64,000 nt of DNA from positions 17,047 to 81,046 of the forward strand of contig JBELHA010000003.1 in NCBI GenBank assembly GCA_042091695.1. Direction: 5' to 3'. Source of the stretch: Flavicella sp042091695. GTDB lineage: Bacteria; Bacteroidota; Bacteroidia; Flavobacteriales; Flavobacteriaceae. The position numbers and the translations under genes are program-made. The notes beneath the pieces are model-generated. The model did not search any database, was not told the origin of the DNA, and saw only the letters and a list, made by a program, of their open reading frames with translations. Numbering within the stretch: position 1 is the first letter of the stretch; the number at the start of each line of letters is the position of its first letter. Shown one piece after another: positions 45,800 through 54,338 of this stretch.

Positions 45800-46873
45800 T
45801 TAAAAAATACAGCGCGCAATTGTTTTTGTCCGCTGTATTTTTTTTGTCTCTGTATATACAAATTCCTTCACAAAATATATAGATTTCGGCACTTCATATG
45901 CCTCCAAAACAGGATGCGAAAGGAATGTAAGTATCGCTTGCTTGTCGTGAATTGGCTTTCCTTCGCCTTCGACTAGCAACACTACTTTTTGACCCAAAAC
46001 AGCATCTTCTAGCGCATGAATAAAAAAAGTACCGCGACAGGTTATAGCCAATTTGGTTTCAATTTGTTCTGGAATGAGTTTGACTCCCCCACTATTGATT
46101 ATAGAATCGTAGCGACCTAACCATTCAAAATGTTTACTGTCTGCAATGCGAACCAAATCATTGGTCACAACTGCTGCGTCTGAAAGTTTAGGAGCGTCTA
46201 TGACCAAACAACCTCTAGCGTCTCTATCTATATTTACTCCGGGCAGTACTTTGTACAAGCCTGTTGTGTTTTCCTGGACATGATTGAGCTGTTGTACTGC
46301 AATATGTGTGATAGTTTCAGTCATTCCATAGGTAGCGTATACTTTTGTTGATAGCGCTTCTAATTTTGCTTTTAAAGGGGGTGCTACTACCCCACCTCCG
46401 ACAATCAACTTGTCTATATGATGTAACTTATCAATAGAATTAAATAGCTGTAAGGGCACCATAGCCGCAAAATCATAGGTCTTTTGTATGCCGTCCAATG
46501 GTTTAGAAGTAACAGCTTCCAAGTCCAAATGCCATCCCAATTCCAGGGCACGTACCCACATCATTTTTCCTGCAATATACTGACTACTCATACATAATAA
46601 AGCAGTCGTTGTTGGTCCCAAACCAAAATAAGCCCCCGTTGCAATTGCAGAGTTGCGCATGTATTTTTTTTGCAATAACATCCTTTTAGGAGTTCCTGTA
46701 GAACCCGATGTCTGAACTTCAACAGTGGCAGTAATATCAAACCAAGCAGTTAAAAACAGGGCACTTTCTTCTGAAAGTTCAGCGACATATGAAATTAAAG
46801 CAGCTGAACTTGCAAAGGAGTTACCTTGTAATTTAAAATTAACATGTATGTTGGGCTTATACTGCATCTTCAT
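45800..46873 (-). CDS. menE: o-Succinylbenzoate-CoA ligase-type AMP-binding enzyme
   Basis: 357 residues, shorter than typical menE (about 450). The P-loop is VQTSGSTGTPKRMLL, the A5 motif is YGMTETITHIA, and A7 is EWLGRYDSIINSGGVKL. It would activate o-succinylbenzoate with ATP and CoA in menaquinone synthesis. The assignment rests on context: menC is two genes upstream in the same operon. Its 5' end overlaps the CPBP gene by 17 bp. Its last codons form a terminator hairpin for the opposite gene. Confidence 0.86.
   Translation of the reverse strand: MKMQYKPNIHVNFKLQGNSFASSAALISYVAELSEESALFLTAWFDITATVEVQTSGSTGTPKRMLLQKKYMRNSAIATGAYFGLGPTTTALLCMSSQYIAGKMMWVRALELGWHLDLEAVTSKPLDGIQKTYDFAAMVPLQLFNSIDKLHHIDKLIVGGGVVAPPLKAKLEALSTKVYATYGMTETITHIAVQQLNHVQENTTGLYKVLPGVNIDRDARGCLVIDAPKLSDAAVVTNDLVRIADSKHFEWLGRYDSIINSGGVKLIPEQIETKLAITCRGTFFIHALEDAVLGQKVVLLVEGEGKPIHDKQAILTFLSHPVLEAYEVPKSIYFVKEFVYTETKKIQRTKTIARCIF
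45802..45845 (+). terminator. Terminator of the peptide operon, inside the menE 3' end
   Basis: A 13-bp stem (45802-45814 with 45831-45843), 16-nt loop, followed by a T tract (45838-45845) on the plus strand. It lies within the last codons of menE. Confidence 0.75.
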
Positions 46874-47804
46874 CTAACACAGGAGCTTTGACAGGTCCAA
46901 ACAATTTTCCTTTCCAATCAGTCCAACCGTATTTTTTAGCATAAAAAACCAGCAGCAAAGGAAAGATAATTAGAGAAGGTAAGATCGACAACCATAAATT
47001 AGGTTCAGAAACGTCTTTAAATATTGAATAAGTCTGAAAAACTTGCCAATCTGCGGTAACTAACAAAGCAGTAATCAAATTATTTGCAGCATGAAAACCA
47101 ATACTCAATTCTAGACCGTCATCCATCAAGGTTAGTATCCCTAGAAACAATCCAGTTCCAATATAGTAAATCATTAAAAGTGGTCCTAGCTTATTGACTT
47201 CTGGATTAGACATATGCGCCAAACCAAATAAAATCGAAGTAAATACTAGTGGAAACCATCTGTTTTTTGTCATTACTCCCAAAGCCTGAAGTAGATACCC
47301 TCTAAAAAAGTATTCTTCCAAACTTGTTTGAATAGGCACCAATGCAACAGCGATAAGCAATAATAGTAAAAACTCAGTTGGTTGAAAGTTCCAAACCAAA
47401 GTATCTGGCATGACTACATATTGAACTCCTACAAGTAGTACTGTAAGTCCAGCCCACATTAAAAAGGAGAATAAAATGCGGCTCCAATCGATAAAAAACC
47501 TTCCCGTTGTTACATTTTTAAACGCTTGATTGTGTATGTATTTTACACAAAAAAATAAAAATATAAACCCTCCTGTAAAAGGCAATAACATATACATCAA
47601 ATTAACATTAGAATCGAACAAGGTCATTATATAACTAATATCTTCCAGTCGAGAAGTATCTACTAAACCTGCTGCAGCTTTTACCCCTATAGCAATAGAT
47701 TGTGGAAATGAAAATAGCCCCACCCCTGTTACCACAATTAAAAGTGTCAATGGGTATCGCCACCAATCTGTTTTTCCTAAAAAGCCTTTTTGTAAATAAT
47801 TCAT
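46857..47804 (-). CDS. CPBP family intramembrane metalloprotease
   Basis: 315 residues, about eight membrane segments. The CAAX-protease (ABI/CPBP) motifs are present in order: SLEEYFFRGYLLQALG (EExxxR), FGLAHMSNPE, and GFHAANNLI (HxxxN), so the glutamic-metalloprotease-type site is intact. It lies in an operon between menC and menE, overlapping menE by 17 bp. In bacteria such proteins have varied roles, including protein processing in the membrane. The link to menaquinone synthesis is positional only. Confidence 0.88.
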   Translation of the reverse strand: MNYLQKGFLGKTDWWRYPLTLLIVVTGVGLFSFPQSIAIGVKAAAGLVDTSRLEDISYIMTLFDSNVNLMYMLLPFTGGFIFLFFCVKYIHNQAFKNVTTGRFFIDWSRILFSFLMWAGLTVLLVGVQYVVMPDTLVWNFQPTEFLLLLLIAVALVPIQTSLEEYFFRGYLLQALGVMTKNRWFPLVFTSILFGLAHMSNPEVNKLGPLLMIYYIGTGLFLGILTLMDDGLELSIGFHAANNLITALLVTADWQVFQTYSIFKDVSEPNLWLSILPSLIIFPLLLVFYAKKYGWTDWKGKLFGPVKAPVLDEDAV

Positions 47805-47827
47805 AGTTTGTTATTTATGGATTGTAA

Positions 47828-48874
47828 TTAGTTGTTTAGTTGAATAAAATCCCAATTCAGGGCTCTTTTATAGTATAACTTTCCAGATGCTACTTCTAAG
47901 GGAGCTGTTATATTGTTTGTAAAAAGTCCTCCTGTTCCCAAACCTTGCGGCATTGTAGTTCCCAATGTACTGGTCCATTGAGCAATAGCATTCAATCCAA
48001 TATTGCTTTCCAACGCGGAGGTTATCCACCAATCAATTCCGTATTTTTCTGCAAGGGTAATCCATTCTTGACTCCCGCCAATACCTCCTACCAAACTAGG
48101 TTTAAGTATGATATATTGTGGTTGTATTTTCTGCAACAAAGCTTCTTTTGCCGCCTTATCAAAAACACCGATCAATTCTTCGTCTAGGGCTATAGGTAAT
48201 GGTGATTTCAAGCAGAGTTCCTGCATGGCCGCTGCTTGTCCTTGTCGAATGGGTTGTTCTATAGAATGAATGTCAAACCTCGCCAAGCGCTCCAATTTTT
48301 CTAAAGCATTTTCAGGAGTAAAAGCACCGTTGGCATCTACTCTAATTTCTATTTCTTCTTTAGAAAAACGCTTGCGAATTGCAGCGAGTAATTGGCATTC
48401 TTTTTCAAAGTCTAAGGCACCAATTTTTAGTTTTATGGTTGTAAACCCTTGGGCCAATTTCTCTTCTATTTGTTGTTCCATAAAAGAAATTTCTCCCATC
48501 CAAACCAAACCATTGATGTTTATGGGAGCCTCATCATTTACAAAAGATGAAGAAAATAAATCAAATCCATTCACAGATTCAAGAGATAGAAAAGCTTGTT
48601 CCAGTCCAAACTGAATAGAGGGATAGGCTTTTAGATTTTCTAACAAATAAGTGAGTCCTTGGTTGACATGCGCACAGGCCCATTGTAACTTTTCTTCGTA
48701 ATCTGGAAGGTCATCTGCACTCAAACCACGAAATAATCCCGTCTCACCATAACCGACTTTAGCTCCCTGCTTGAAAACGAAAAAAAAGGTTTCTTTAGTT
48801 TTCAATACTCCACGGGATGTTCCGCTTGCCTGTTTAAAATTTAAAACATAACGCTGGTAAGTTGCCTGTATCAT
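47828..48874 (-). CDS. menC: o-Succinylbenzoate synthase
   Basis: 348 residues of the enolase superfamily. The catalytic Lys pair is TIKLKIGALDFE (KxK), the metal ligands are the aspartate in RVDANGAF, the glutamate in SIEQPI and the acidic LDEELIG, and the second lysine is in ILKPSLVGG. It dehydrates SHCHC to o-succinylbenzoate in menaquinone synthesis. Head of a menC-CPBP-menE operon, with its own minus-strand promoter. The dehydratase versus racemase activity of this family is not decided by motif alone, but menE supports MenC. Confidence 0.9.
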   Translation of the reverse strand: MIQATYQRYVLNFKQASGTSRGVLKTKETFFFVFKQGAKVGYGETGLFRGLSADDLPDYEEKLQWACAHVNQGLTYLLENLKAYPSIQFGLEQAFLSLESVNGFDLFSSSFVNDEAPININGLVWMGEISFMEQQIEEKLAQGFTTIKLKIGALDFEKECQLLAAIRKRFSKEEIEIRVDANGAFTPENALEKLERLARFDIHSIEQPIRQGQAAAMQELCLKSPLPIALDEELIGVFDKAAKEALLQKIQPQYIILKPSLVGGIGGSQEWITLAEKYGIDWWITSALESNIGLNAIAQWTSTLGTTMPQGLGTGGLFTNNITAPLEVASGKLYYKRALNWDFIQLNN

Positions 48875-48919
48875 TTGTGCTAGATTATCTAATTATATGC
48901 TTTTGAGTATGCACACTAA

Positions 48920-48927
48920 CAAATGTA
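48920..48927 (-). promoter_or_regulatory. -7 box of menC operon promoter
   Basis: Minus strand TACATTTG, exact TAnnTTTG match. Leader about 40 nt to the ATG at 48874. Confidence 0.45.
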
Positions 48928-49053
48928 CTTATAAAATGGGAAAGAGATAAATATCTTCCGTGACACTTGGTTAAAAATAACTTAAAAAAAGCCTATTTTT
49001 ATAAACTAAAAAAAACTCTAACTATCTTCACGTTGAAATTTAAAAAACCTATT

Positions 49054-49902
49054 ATGAAAGCAACATTTATAAAAATTATGCTATGTGCCTTTGTCTTTGT
49101 AGGACAAGCGCAAGTAAAAACTCCAATGCCAAGTCCTAAAGCAACAAACCAACAAGTCGTTGGATTGACGAATGTTACAGTCGAGTATTCTCGTCCTGGT
49201 GTCAAAGGAAGAAAAATATTTGGTGATCTAGTACCTTACGGGAAATTGTGGAGAACAGGAGCCAATAAAAACACAACAATTAACTTTGACCAAGCCATTA
49301 CTGTTGGAAAGACAACAATTCCTGCAGGTACCTATGCCCTCTATACAAAACCAAATAAAAAAAATTGGGAGGTTCTATTTTACAAGGATGCAAGCAATTG
49401 GGGAACTCCTAGGCAATGGGATGAAAGCAAAGTCGTAGCGAGTACCTCTGTACCTGTTACTACACTAGCGAATTCAGTAGAGACTTTTGCCATTGATTTT
49501 AGAGCGCTTCACAATGAGGGAGCTTCGTTGGTATTCTCTTGGGAAAACAGCCAAGTAAGCCTTCCTTTTACAATAAACACAAATGAAGTAGTGCTTCAAA
49601 GTATAGAGGCTAACATGGTGAAAAACCCGAAAGCAAAAGACTATTACAATGCTGCTAATTATTTTCTTGAGCATAACCTAGATTTACAAAAAGCAGAACA
49701 GTGGATTGAAAAAGCAAATCAGATGACGGAAAAAAAACCACGTTATTGGTTCCTGAGAAAGCAAGCTTTGATCTACGCAAAAAACGGAAAGAAAAAAGCA
49801 GCTATCAAAGTAGCTCAAAAATCTATACTATATGCTGAAAAGGCAGACAACCAGGAATATGTAAAAATGAACCAAGCGTCACTAAAAGAATGGGGTGCAT
49901 AA
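49054..49902 (+). CDS. Exported DUF2911 protein with C-terminal helical repeats
   Basis: 282 residues from ATG 49054, which begins a clean signal peptide (cleavage near VGQAQ). An upstream codon at 48967 would add 29 poorly charged residues and is rejected. The DUF2911 domain (about 30-170) shows VEYSRPGVKGRKIFGDLVPYG, split here as VEYSRPGVKGRKIFG and LWRTGANKNTTI, with TIPAGTYALYT. The last ~80 residues (LQKAEQWIEKANQM, KKAAIKVAQKSILYAEKA) are TPR-like helices. Function unknown; periplasmic. Confidence 0.87.
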   Translation: MKATFIKIMLCAFVFVGQAQVKTPMPSPKATNQQVVGLTNVTVEYSRPGVKGRKIFGDLVPYGKLWRTGANKNTTINFDQAITVGKTTIPAGTYALYTKPNKKNWEVLFYKDASNWGTPRQWDESKVVASTSVPVTTLANSVETFAIDFRALHNEGASLVFSWENSQVSLPFTINTNEVVLQSIEANMVKNPKAKDYYNAANYFLEHNLDLQKAEQWIEKANQMTEKKPRYWFLRKQALIYAKNGKKKAAIKVAQKSILYAEKADNQEYVKMNQASLKEWGA

Positions 49903-49920
49903 TTAAGTGTACAACTTTTC

Positions 49921-49962
49921 AAAACCTCAATTAAATAGCCTTATTTAATTGAGGTTTTTTTT
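49921..49962 (+). terminator. Terminator of the DUF2911 gene, inside the symporter 3' end
   Basis: A perfect 17-bp stem (49921-49937 with 49942-49958), 4-nt loop, and a T tract (49955-49962). The convergent symporter stop codon is at 49931, so half the hairpin is coding sequence of the other gene. The opposite A-run could also end the symporter transcript. Confidence 0.85.
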
Positions 49963-51604
49963 GAAATCCATTTAAAATAATCGCCAAAAGCATCACTGTT
50001 ACACAACCTAAAAGGTTCAACCACAAATAAGGCAATAGGTCCAAGAACCAAACCACTACAATAAAAACCTGCGTGAAGATCGCTGCTGTAAAGACAGCAT
50101 TTCCGCGTACCTTTTTCACAAAGAAAGCCAACAAAAATATTCCCAAAACATTGCCATAAAAAATAGAACCTATGATATTGACCAATTGTATCAAATTATC
50201 AAATAAATTGGCTACACAAGCAACAAAAATGGCGAGAACCCCCCAGCCAAAAGTAAACCATCTCGTGGCCTTGACATAATGTGCTTCCGTTTTGGGTACC
50301 CTACTATTTCGCTTGTACAAATCCAAAGCAGTAGTAGAAGCCAGCGCATTCAATTCAGAAGCGGTTGAAGACATCGCAGCTGAAAGTATCACAGCCAATA
50401 ACAAGCCTATCAATCCTCGAGGAAGGTTATTGAGTATAAAATGTAAAAAAACATAATCCTTATCGTTTGTTTCAATGCTAGCATCTGCTTCTTGGATCAA
50501 GGTTTTGGCCTTGTTTTTTAAAAGGCGGTCTTGCTCGTTCAAAGCTTGTATTTTATCTATATTTTCAGCGGTAAATTCTTTGTGTAATAGTTTTTTCCGC
50601 TTAGATTCTATCCCTTGGTGTTGTACTTGTAGTGCTTTGTATTGTTCTTTTTGATATCCCACAAACACCTCTGTATTCACTTTGGGATTGAAATGCAAAG
50701 GAGCAGTATGGAACTGATAAAATACGAATACAAAGACCCCAACCAATAGTATAAAGAATTGCATGGGAACTTTTAACAAACCATTGAAAAGCATTCCCAT
50801 TTGACTTTCACGTACGGACTTACCAGACAAATAGCGTTGTACTTGACTTTGATCGGTTCCAAAATAAGAAAGCATCAAAAAAGTCCCTCCTAAAAGCCCC
50901 GTCCAAATCGTATAGCGGTTGTTCAGATCAAAAGAGAAATCCAGAATATCCATTTTACCACTTACAGCAGCAATTTCCAATGCCTTTACAAAGGAAATAT
51001 CTTCTGGCAGGTAATCTAGAATCAGGTAAAAAGCAACAAACATTCCTGAGAAGATGATGGCCATCTGTTGTTTTTGCGTCACACTTACTGCCTTTGTTCC
51101 TCCTGACACGGTATAAATAATCACCAAAACACCGATGGATATATTCAAAGGTATGAGCCCCCAACCCAATACTGCAGAAAGTACTATGGCAGGTGCAAAA
51201 ATAGTAATCCCAGCTGCCAAACCACGTTGTACCAAAAACAAAATTGCGGTTAGCGTACGTGTTTTCAAATCAAAACGCTGCTCTAAAAACTCATAGGCAG
51301 TAAAAACATTCAACTTGTGGTATATCGGAATAAAGACCATACAAATGATAACCATGGCCAATGGCAATCCAAAATAAAACTGCACAAAACCCATTCCGTC
51401 GTGAAAGGCCTGACCTGGAGTGGATAAAAAAGTAATCGCACTCGCTTGCGTCGCCATAACGGATAGACCAATGGTCCACCAATTGGCAGTACTTCCTCCT
51501 TTTACAAAATCAGTGACACTTTGCGTCCCCCTAGTTTTGTATACTCCATAGACAACAATACACAATAATGTTCCTAATAAGACAATCCAATCAATCGTTT
51601 GCAT
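49931..51604 (-). CDS. Sodium:solute symporter (SSS family) with a long charged insertion
   Basis: 557 residues, about 13 membrane helices. It begins with the SSS-type VTDFVKGGSTANWWTIGLSVMATQASAITFLSTPG motif in pieces: TDFVKGGSTANWWTIGLS and ATQASAITFLSTPGQ. A hydrophilic, lysine-rich insertion (about residues 315-380) between two helices looks like an alpha-helical coil. The protein is the last gene of an operon with a PIG-L deacetylase and a 35-residue membrane protein, so it may import an N-acetylated or sugar-linked compound. Substrate is unknown. Confidence 0.88.
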   Translation of the reverse strand: MQTIDWIVLLGTLLCIVVYGVYKTRGTQSVTDFVKGGSTANWWTIGLSVMATQASAITFLSTPGQAFHDGMGFVQFYFGLPLAMVIICMVFIPIYHKLNVFTAYEFLEQRFDLKTRTLTAILFLVQRGLAAGITIFAPAIVLSAVLGWGLIPLNISIGVLVIIYTVSGGTKAVSVTQKQQMAIIFSGMFVAFYLILDYLPEDISFVKALEIAAVSGKMDILDFSFDLNNRYTIWTGLLGGTFLMLSYFGTDQSQVQRYLSGKSVRESQMGMLFNGLLKVPMQFFILLVGVFVFVFYQFHTAPLHFNPKVNTEVFVGYQKEQYKALQVQHQGIESKRKKLLHKEFTAENIDKIQALNEQDRLLKNKAKTLIQEADASIETNDKDYVFLHFILNNLPRGLIGLLLAVILSAAMSSTASELNALASTTALDLYKRNSRVPKTEAHYVKATRWFTFGWGVLAIFVACVANLFDNLIQLVNIIGSIFYGNVLGIFLLAFFVKKVRGNAVFTAAIFTQVFIVVVWFLDLLPYLWLNLLGCVTVMLLAIILNGFQKKPQLNKAI

Positions 51605-51613
51605 AGGTTATAG

Positions 51614-51721
51614 TTAAAAGGTAAAACGTTTCATGATGAGATAAAAAACCACAATATAAAGTATATTGCCGAGCAACACTGCTGTATATATAGGTTTCCA
51701 TTTGAATTTATTTGTAGCCAT
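51614..51721 (-). CDS. 35-residue single-span membrane protein
   Basis: ATG 51721-51719 to TAA 51616-51614, 35 residues: a basic start (ATNKFKWKP), one hydrophobic helix (about 11-30) and a basic end (MKRFTF). It lies 9 bp downstream of the PIG-L stop and 9 bp upstream of the symporter start, filling the gap with almost no unused bases. This spacing and the charge pattern support a real translated gene. It may be an accessory subunit of the symporter, as small proteins are for other carriers. Function unknown. Confidence 0.62.
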   Translation of the reverse strand: MATNKFKWKPIYTAVLLGNILYIVVFYLIMKRFTF

Positions 51722-51730
51722 AGGATGAGT

Positions 51731-54223
51731 TTATCTATTTTCAAGAGACAACAAGTTAGCAAAAAGTTTATAGGCCCCAGGAACACCAGCAGGTAATTCT
51801 CTAAAAAAGCTCAATCCTGTGTAGATATAATTTCCTTTTCCATAAGGAGCCACCAAAAGGCTACCATTTTTTGGAGTTTCTCCAGCATCATTTATGGAGA
51901 GTAGTGGCGTATATTCTTTAGACCAACTATTTGGAAAATAGAGGCCTCGTTCTTGCACCCATCCTTCAAAATCTTTAGAAGAAATTTTATTTGGACTATT
52001 CAGCAGTGGGTGCTCAGGTGCCAAAAAGCGAACCTCAGCTTGCTCATCCGTCACACGGTCTCTAGAAACCTTCAATTCAAAAGGCGCTTTTACATCGATT
52101 CCTTTGCGACCTGCAGTATTATATTGCACAATCAAATTACCTCCATTCTTCACATAGTCCAATAATTCTTTTTGATGGAAATGTAAATCCTCCAAGGTAT
52201 TATAGGCGCGGATCCCTACTACTACTGCGTCGAATGCGTTCAAACGTTCTGCATTGAGTTCTCTTGGCTGCAATTCTGTTACAAAATAACCGATCTGCTC
52301 CAAGCATTTCGGAATGACATCTCCTGCTCCTTGTATGTATCCTATTTGAGTTCCTCTCTTTGCAATTTCCATACGCGCCACCTTCGCCGTTGAAGGGTAC
52401 AACATCGATTGCTTTGGAATATGCGGATACTGTATTTCTATGAGTTCTTGACTAAAAGTTGCCCCCTCGTGGGAGACCACAGCATTCAATTCACTTTCTG
52501 ACTGATTTCTTGGAGGTGTCACTTTAAAAGAAAAAGATTGCAACTCCCCTTTTTCAACCAATTCAAAAGGGATACTTTTTGGAGATACCTGCCAGCCCTC
52601 TTTAGACTCTAAAGACAAGCTACCTGCAACGTTTTCTTTTCCAGACTGTACAGCAACGTGAATAGTCTTTGGACGATCGTTTGGAAACAAAACTACATTT
52701 TCCTCAATCTTTGTGGTAACAACAGGCAACACTTCAAAGGGTTGGTACATCTCACCTTGGTCTCTTTTTGAAAATCGATATACTACGTCTTTTGCGACCT
52801 CAATATCGGTTCCAAACATGTTTAGAACAAAAGACACCTTGATGTTTTTAGGGGTAGTAGGCAGGCCAATATGTAATGGATTTTCGACGGAATACATCCC
52901 TAAACTAGCAGGAGTTTTCAACCAATAGGGTGTTGTATAGGCTTCGTTTTGCAATGGAATCGTTGCTTGCAAGTTTTCCCTTTTGTTTGCTTCTAAATTC
53001 AAGCCTATTTCTCGGTATTCACCAGAAGGATGCAAAGTCAGCGATTTTAGTATCACAGGAACTTCTGAACGGTTGATCGCTTCTATTTTTAGAGCAACTA
53101 CCTCGTTTGGACTTGTAGATGCTTCTTTAGATGTAGCTTCAAGGTATAAACCTGCACAAGCGAGTATAATATCTGTAATTGCTTCTTTTTTAAGCGTTTT
53201 CCAATGGGTATCTTCCAAGGCTTCAATCAAAGCATAGGCTTTGGTCAACTGGGCTAAGTGAACCGAAGGATTGTTAAAATTAAAATTTTCTTGTATTGGT
53301 TCAAGGATGGCTGCTATTGCTGCCCCACCTTTGACACGCCTCCAAGAGGTTTCAATTCCAGAAAACAATTCCTGGCCGTCTTTAGGCATTTCTCCTTTGA
53401 GTAATTCTATGTATTCTTTTTGACTTCCTCTTTGTGACAGGCGACCAAAACCTTGGCAACGGTGTTGACTACTTGCCAATGCAGCTATTTCATTGTTCGA
53501 CAACCCTTTGAGCGGATAATAAGTACCAATATCAAAAGAAAGCATGTGCGACTTTCCAGCTTTATTGAACCTATCTTTAGAGCCATAAAACCACCAAGAA
53601 GTATTAAAAAAAAGTCGTTGGGGCTGCCATACATCAGTGTATTTGAGCTGCTCCGGAAAACTTGCTTTTTGAGCTGCTAAGTCAAAAGCTTCTACAGAAA
53701 GCATGGCAGAAGCTGAGTGGTGCCCGTGTGTGGTTCCCGGCGTTCTATGGTCAAATCTATTGATGACAATGTCAGGTTTTAAGGTGCGAATGGCCCAAAC
53801 TACATCGCTTAGAACTGCTTTTCTATCCCATATCTTAAACGTTTCTGAGGGTACTTTGGAATATCCAAAATCTACGGCCCTTGCAAAGCGTTGTTCTGCT
53901 CCGTCAAAAGACCGTGCTGCTAACAATTCTTGCGTACGCATTACTCCTAAAGTTTCACGAATTTCCGGTCCTATTAAATTTTGACCACCACCTCCTCTTG
54001 TAAGTGCTAGATAGACTGCTCTGGCCTTTTCTTTGTGAGAAATATAGGATAACAAACGGGTATTTTCATCGTCGGGATGTGCAGCGATGTACAAAACAGT
54101 TCCAAAAAAATTCAAGCTTTGAATTTCCTCATAAATCTGATTGGAATTGCGTTTTTTAGGTGCTTGAGAAAAAGTGTTTTGGCCATAATAAAAGGCTATT
54201 AACATACAAAAATAGTACTTCAT
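51731..54223 (-). CDS. PIG-L family deacetylase with long C-terminal domains
   Basis: 830 residues with an N-terminal signal peptide. The PIG-L/LmbE metal motif is AAHPDDE (47-53, in VLYIAAHPDDENTRLLSY), with RTPGTTHGHHSASA supplying further histidines. It would remove an N-acetyl (or similar) group from an amino sugar in the periplasm. The C-terminal ~500 residues contain beta-sandwich segments and a glutamine amidotransferase-like part near the end (VVVGIRAYNTLEDLHFH, NGGNLIVQYNTAGR, GKGNYIYTGLSFFREL). This domain fusion is common in Bacteroidota from memory. Start of an operon with the small protein and the symporter. Confidence 0.9.
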   Translation of the reverse strand: MKYYFCMLIAFYYGQNTFSQAPKKRNSNQIYEEIQSLNFFGTVLYIAAHPDDENTRLLSYISHKEKARAVYLALTRGGGGQNLIGPEIRETLGVMRTQELLAARSFDGAEQRFARAVDFGYSKVPSETFKIWDRKAVLSDVVWAIRTLKPDIVINRFDHRTPGTTHGHHSASAMLSVEAFDLAAQKASFPEQLKYTDVWQPQRLFFNTSWWFYGSKDRFNKAGKSHMLSFDIGTYYPLKGLSNNEIAALASSQHRCQGFGRLSQRGSQKEYIELLKGEMPKDGQELFSGIETSWRRVKGGAAIAAILEPIQENFNFNNPSVHLAQLTKAYALIEALEDTHWKTLKKEAITDIILACAGLYLEATSKEASTSPNEVVALKIEAINRSEVPVILKSLTLHPSGEYREIGLNLEANKRENLQATIPLQNEAYTTPYWLKTPASLGMYSVENPLHIGLPTTPKNIKVSFVLNMFGTDIEVAKDVVYRFSKRDQGEMYQPFEVLPVVTTKIEENVVLFPNDRPKTIHVAVQSGKENVAGSLSLESKEGWQVSPKSIPFELVEKGELQSFSFKVTPPRNQSESELNAVVSHEGATFSQELIEIQYPHIPKQSMLYPSTAKVARMEIAKRGTQIGYIQGAGDVIPKCLEQIGYFVTELQPRELNAERLNAFDAVVVGIRAYNTLEDLHFHQKELLDYVKNGGNLIVQYNTAGRKGIDVKAPFELKVSRDRVTDEQAEVRFLAPEHPLLNSPNKISSKDFEGWVQERGLYFPNSWSKEYTPLLSINDAGETPKNGSLLVAPYGKGNYIYTGLSFFRELPAGVPGAYKLFANLLSLENR

Positions 54224-54274
54224 CTAAGGATTGAATATAGGGTGATATGTTATAGTTTTACAAGTAAATCATTT

Positions 54275-54282
54275 CAAAGATA
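54275..54282 (-). promoter_or_regulatory. -7 box of the PIG-L operon
   Basis: Minus strand TATCTTTG, exact TAnnTTTG match, with a leader of about 46 nt to 54223. Confidence 0.45.
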
Positions 54283-54285
54283 AAC

Positions 54286-54314
54286 AAAAAAAACGGTGCC
54301 TTTCAGCACCGTTT
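54286..54314 (-). terminator. Terminator of the Met/His-rich gene
   Basis: A 9-bp GC-rich stem (54306-54314 with 54291-54299), 6-nt loop CTTTCA, followed on the minus strand by eight T. Ends the transcript of the gene at 54339. Confidence 0.85.
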
Positions 54315-54338
54315 CTTATATAATTCTTAAAAATATCT

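Noticed and set aside
48967..49053. Longer N-terminus for the DUF2911 protein
   Set aside because: The extra residues would put a signal peptide in the interior; ATG 49054 gives a clean one.
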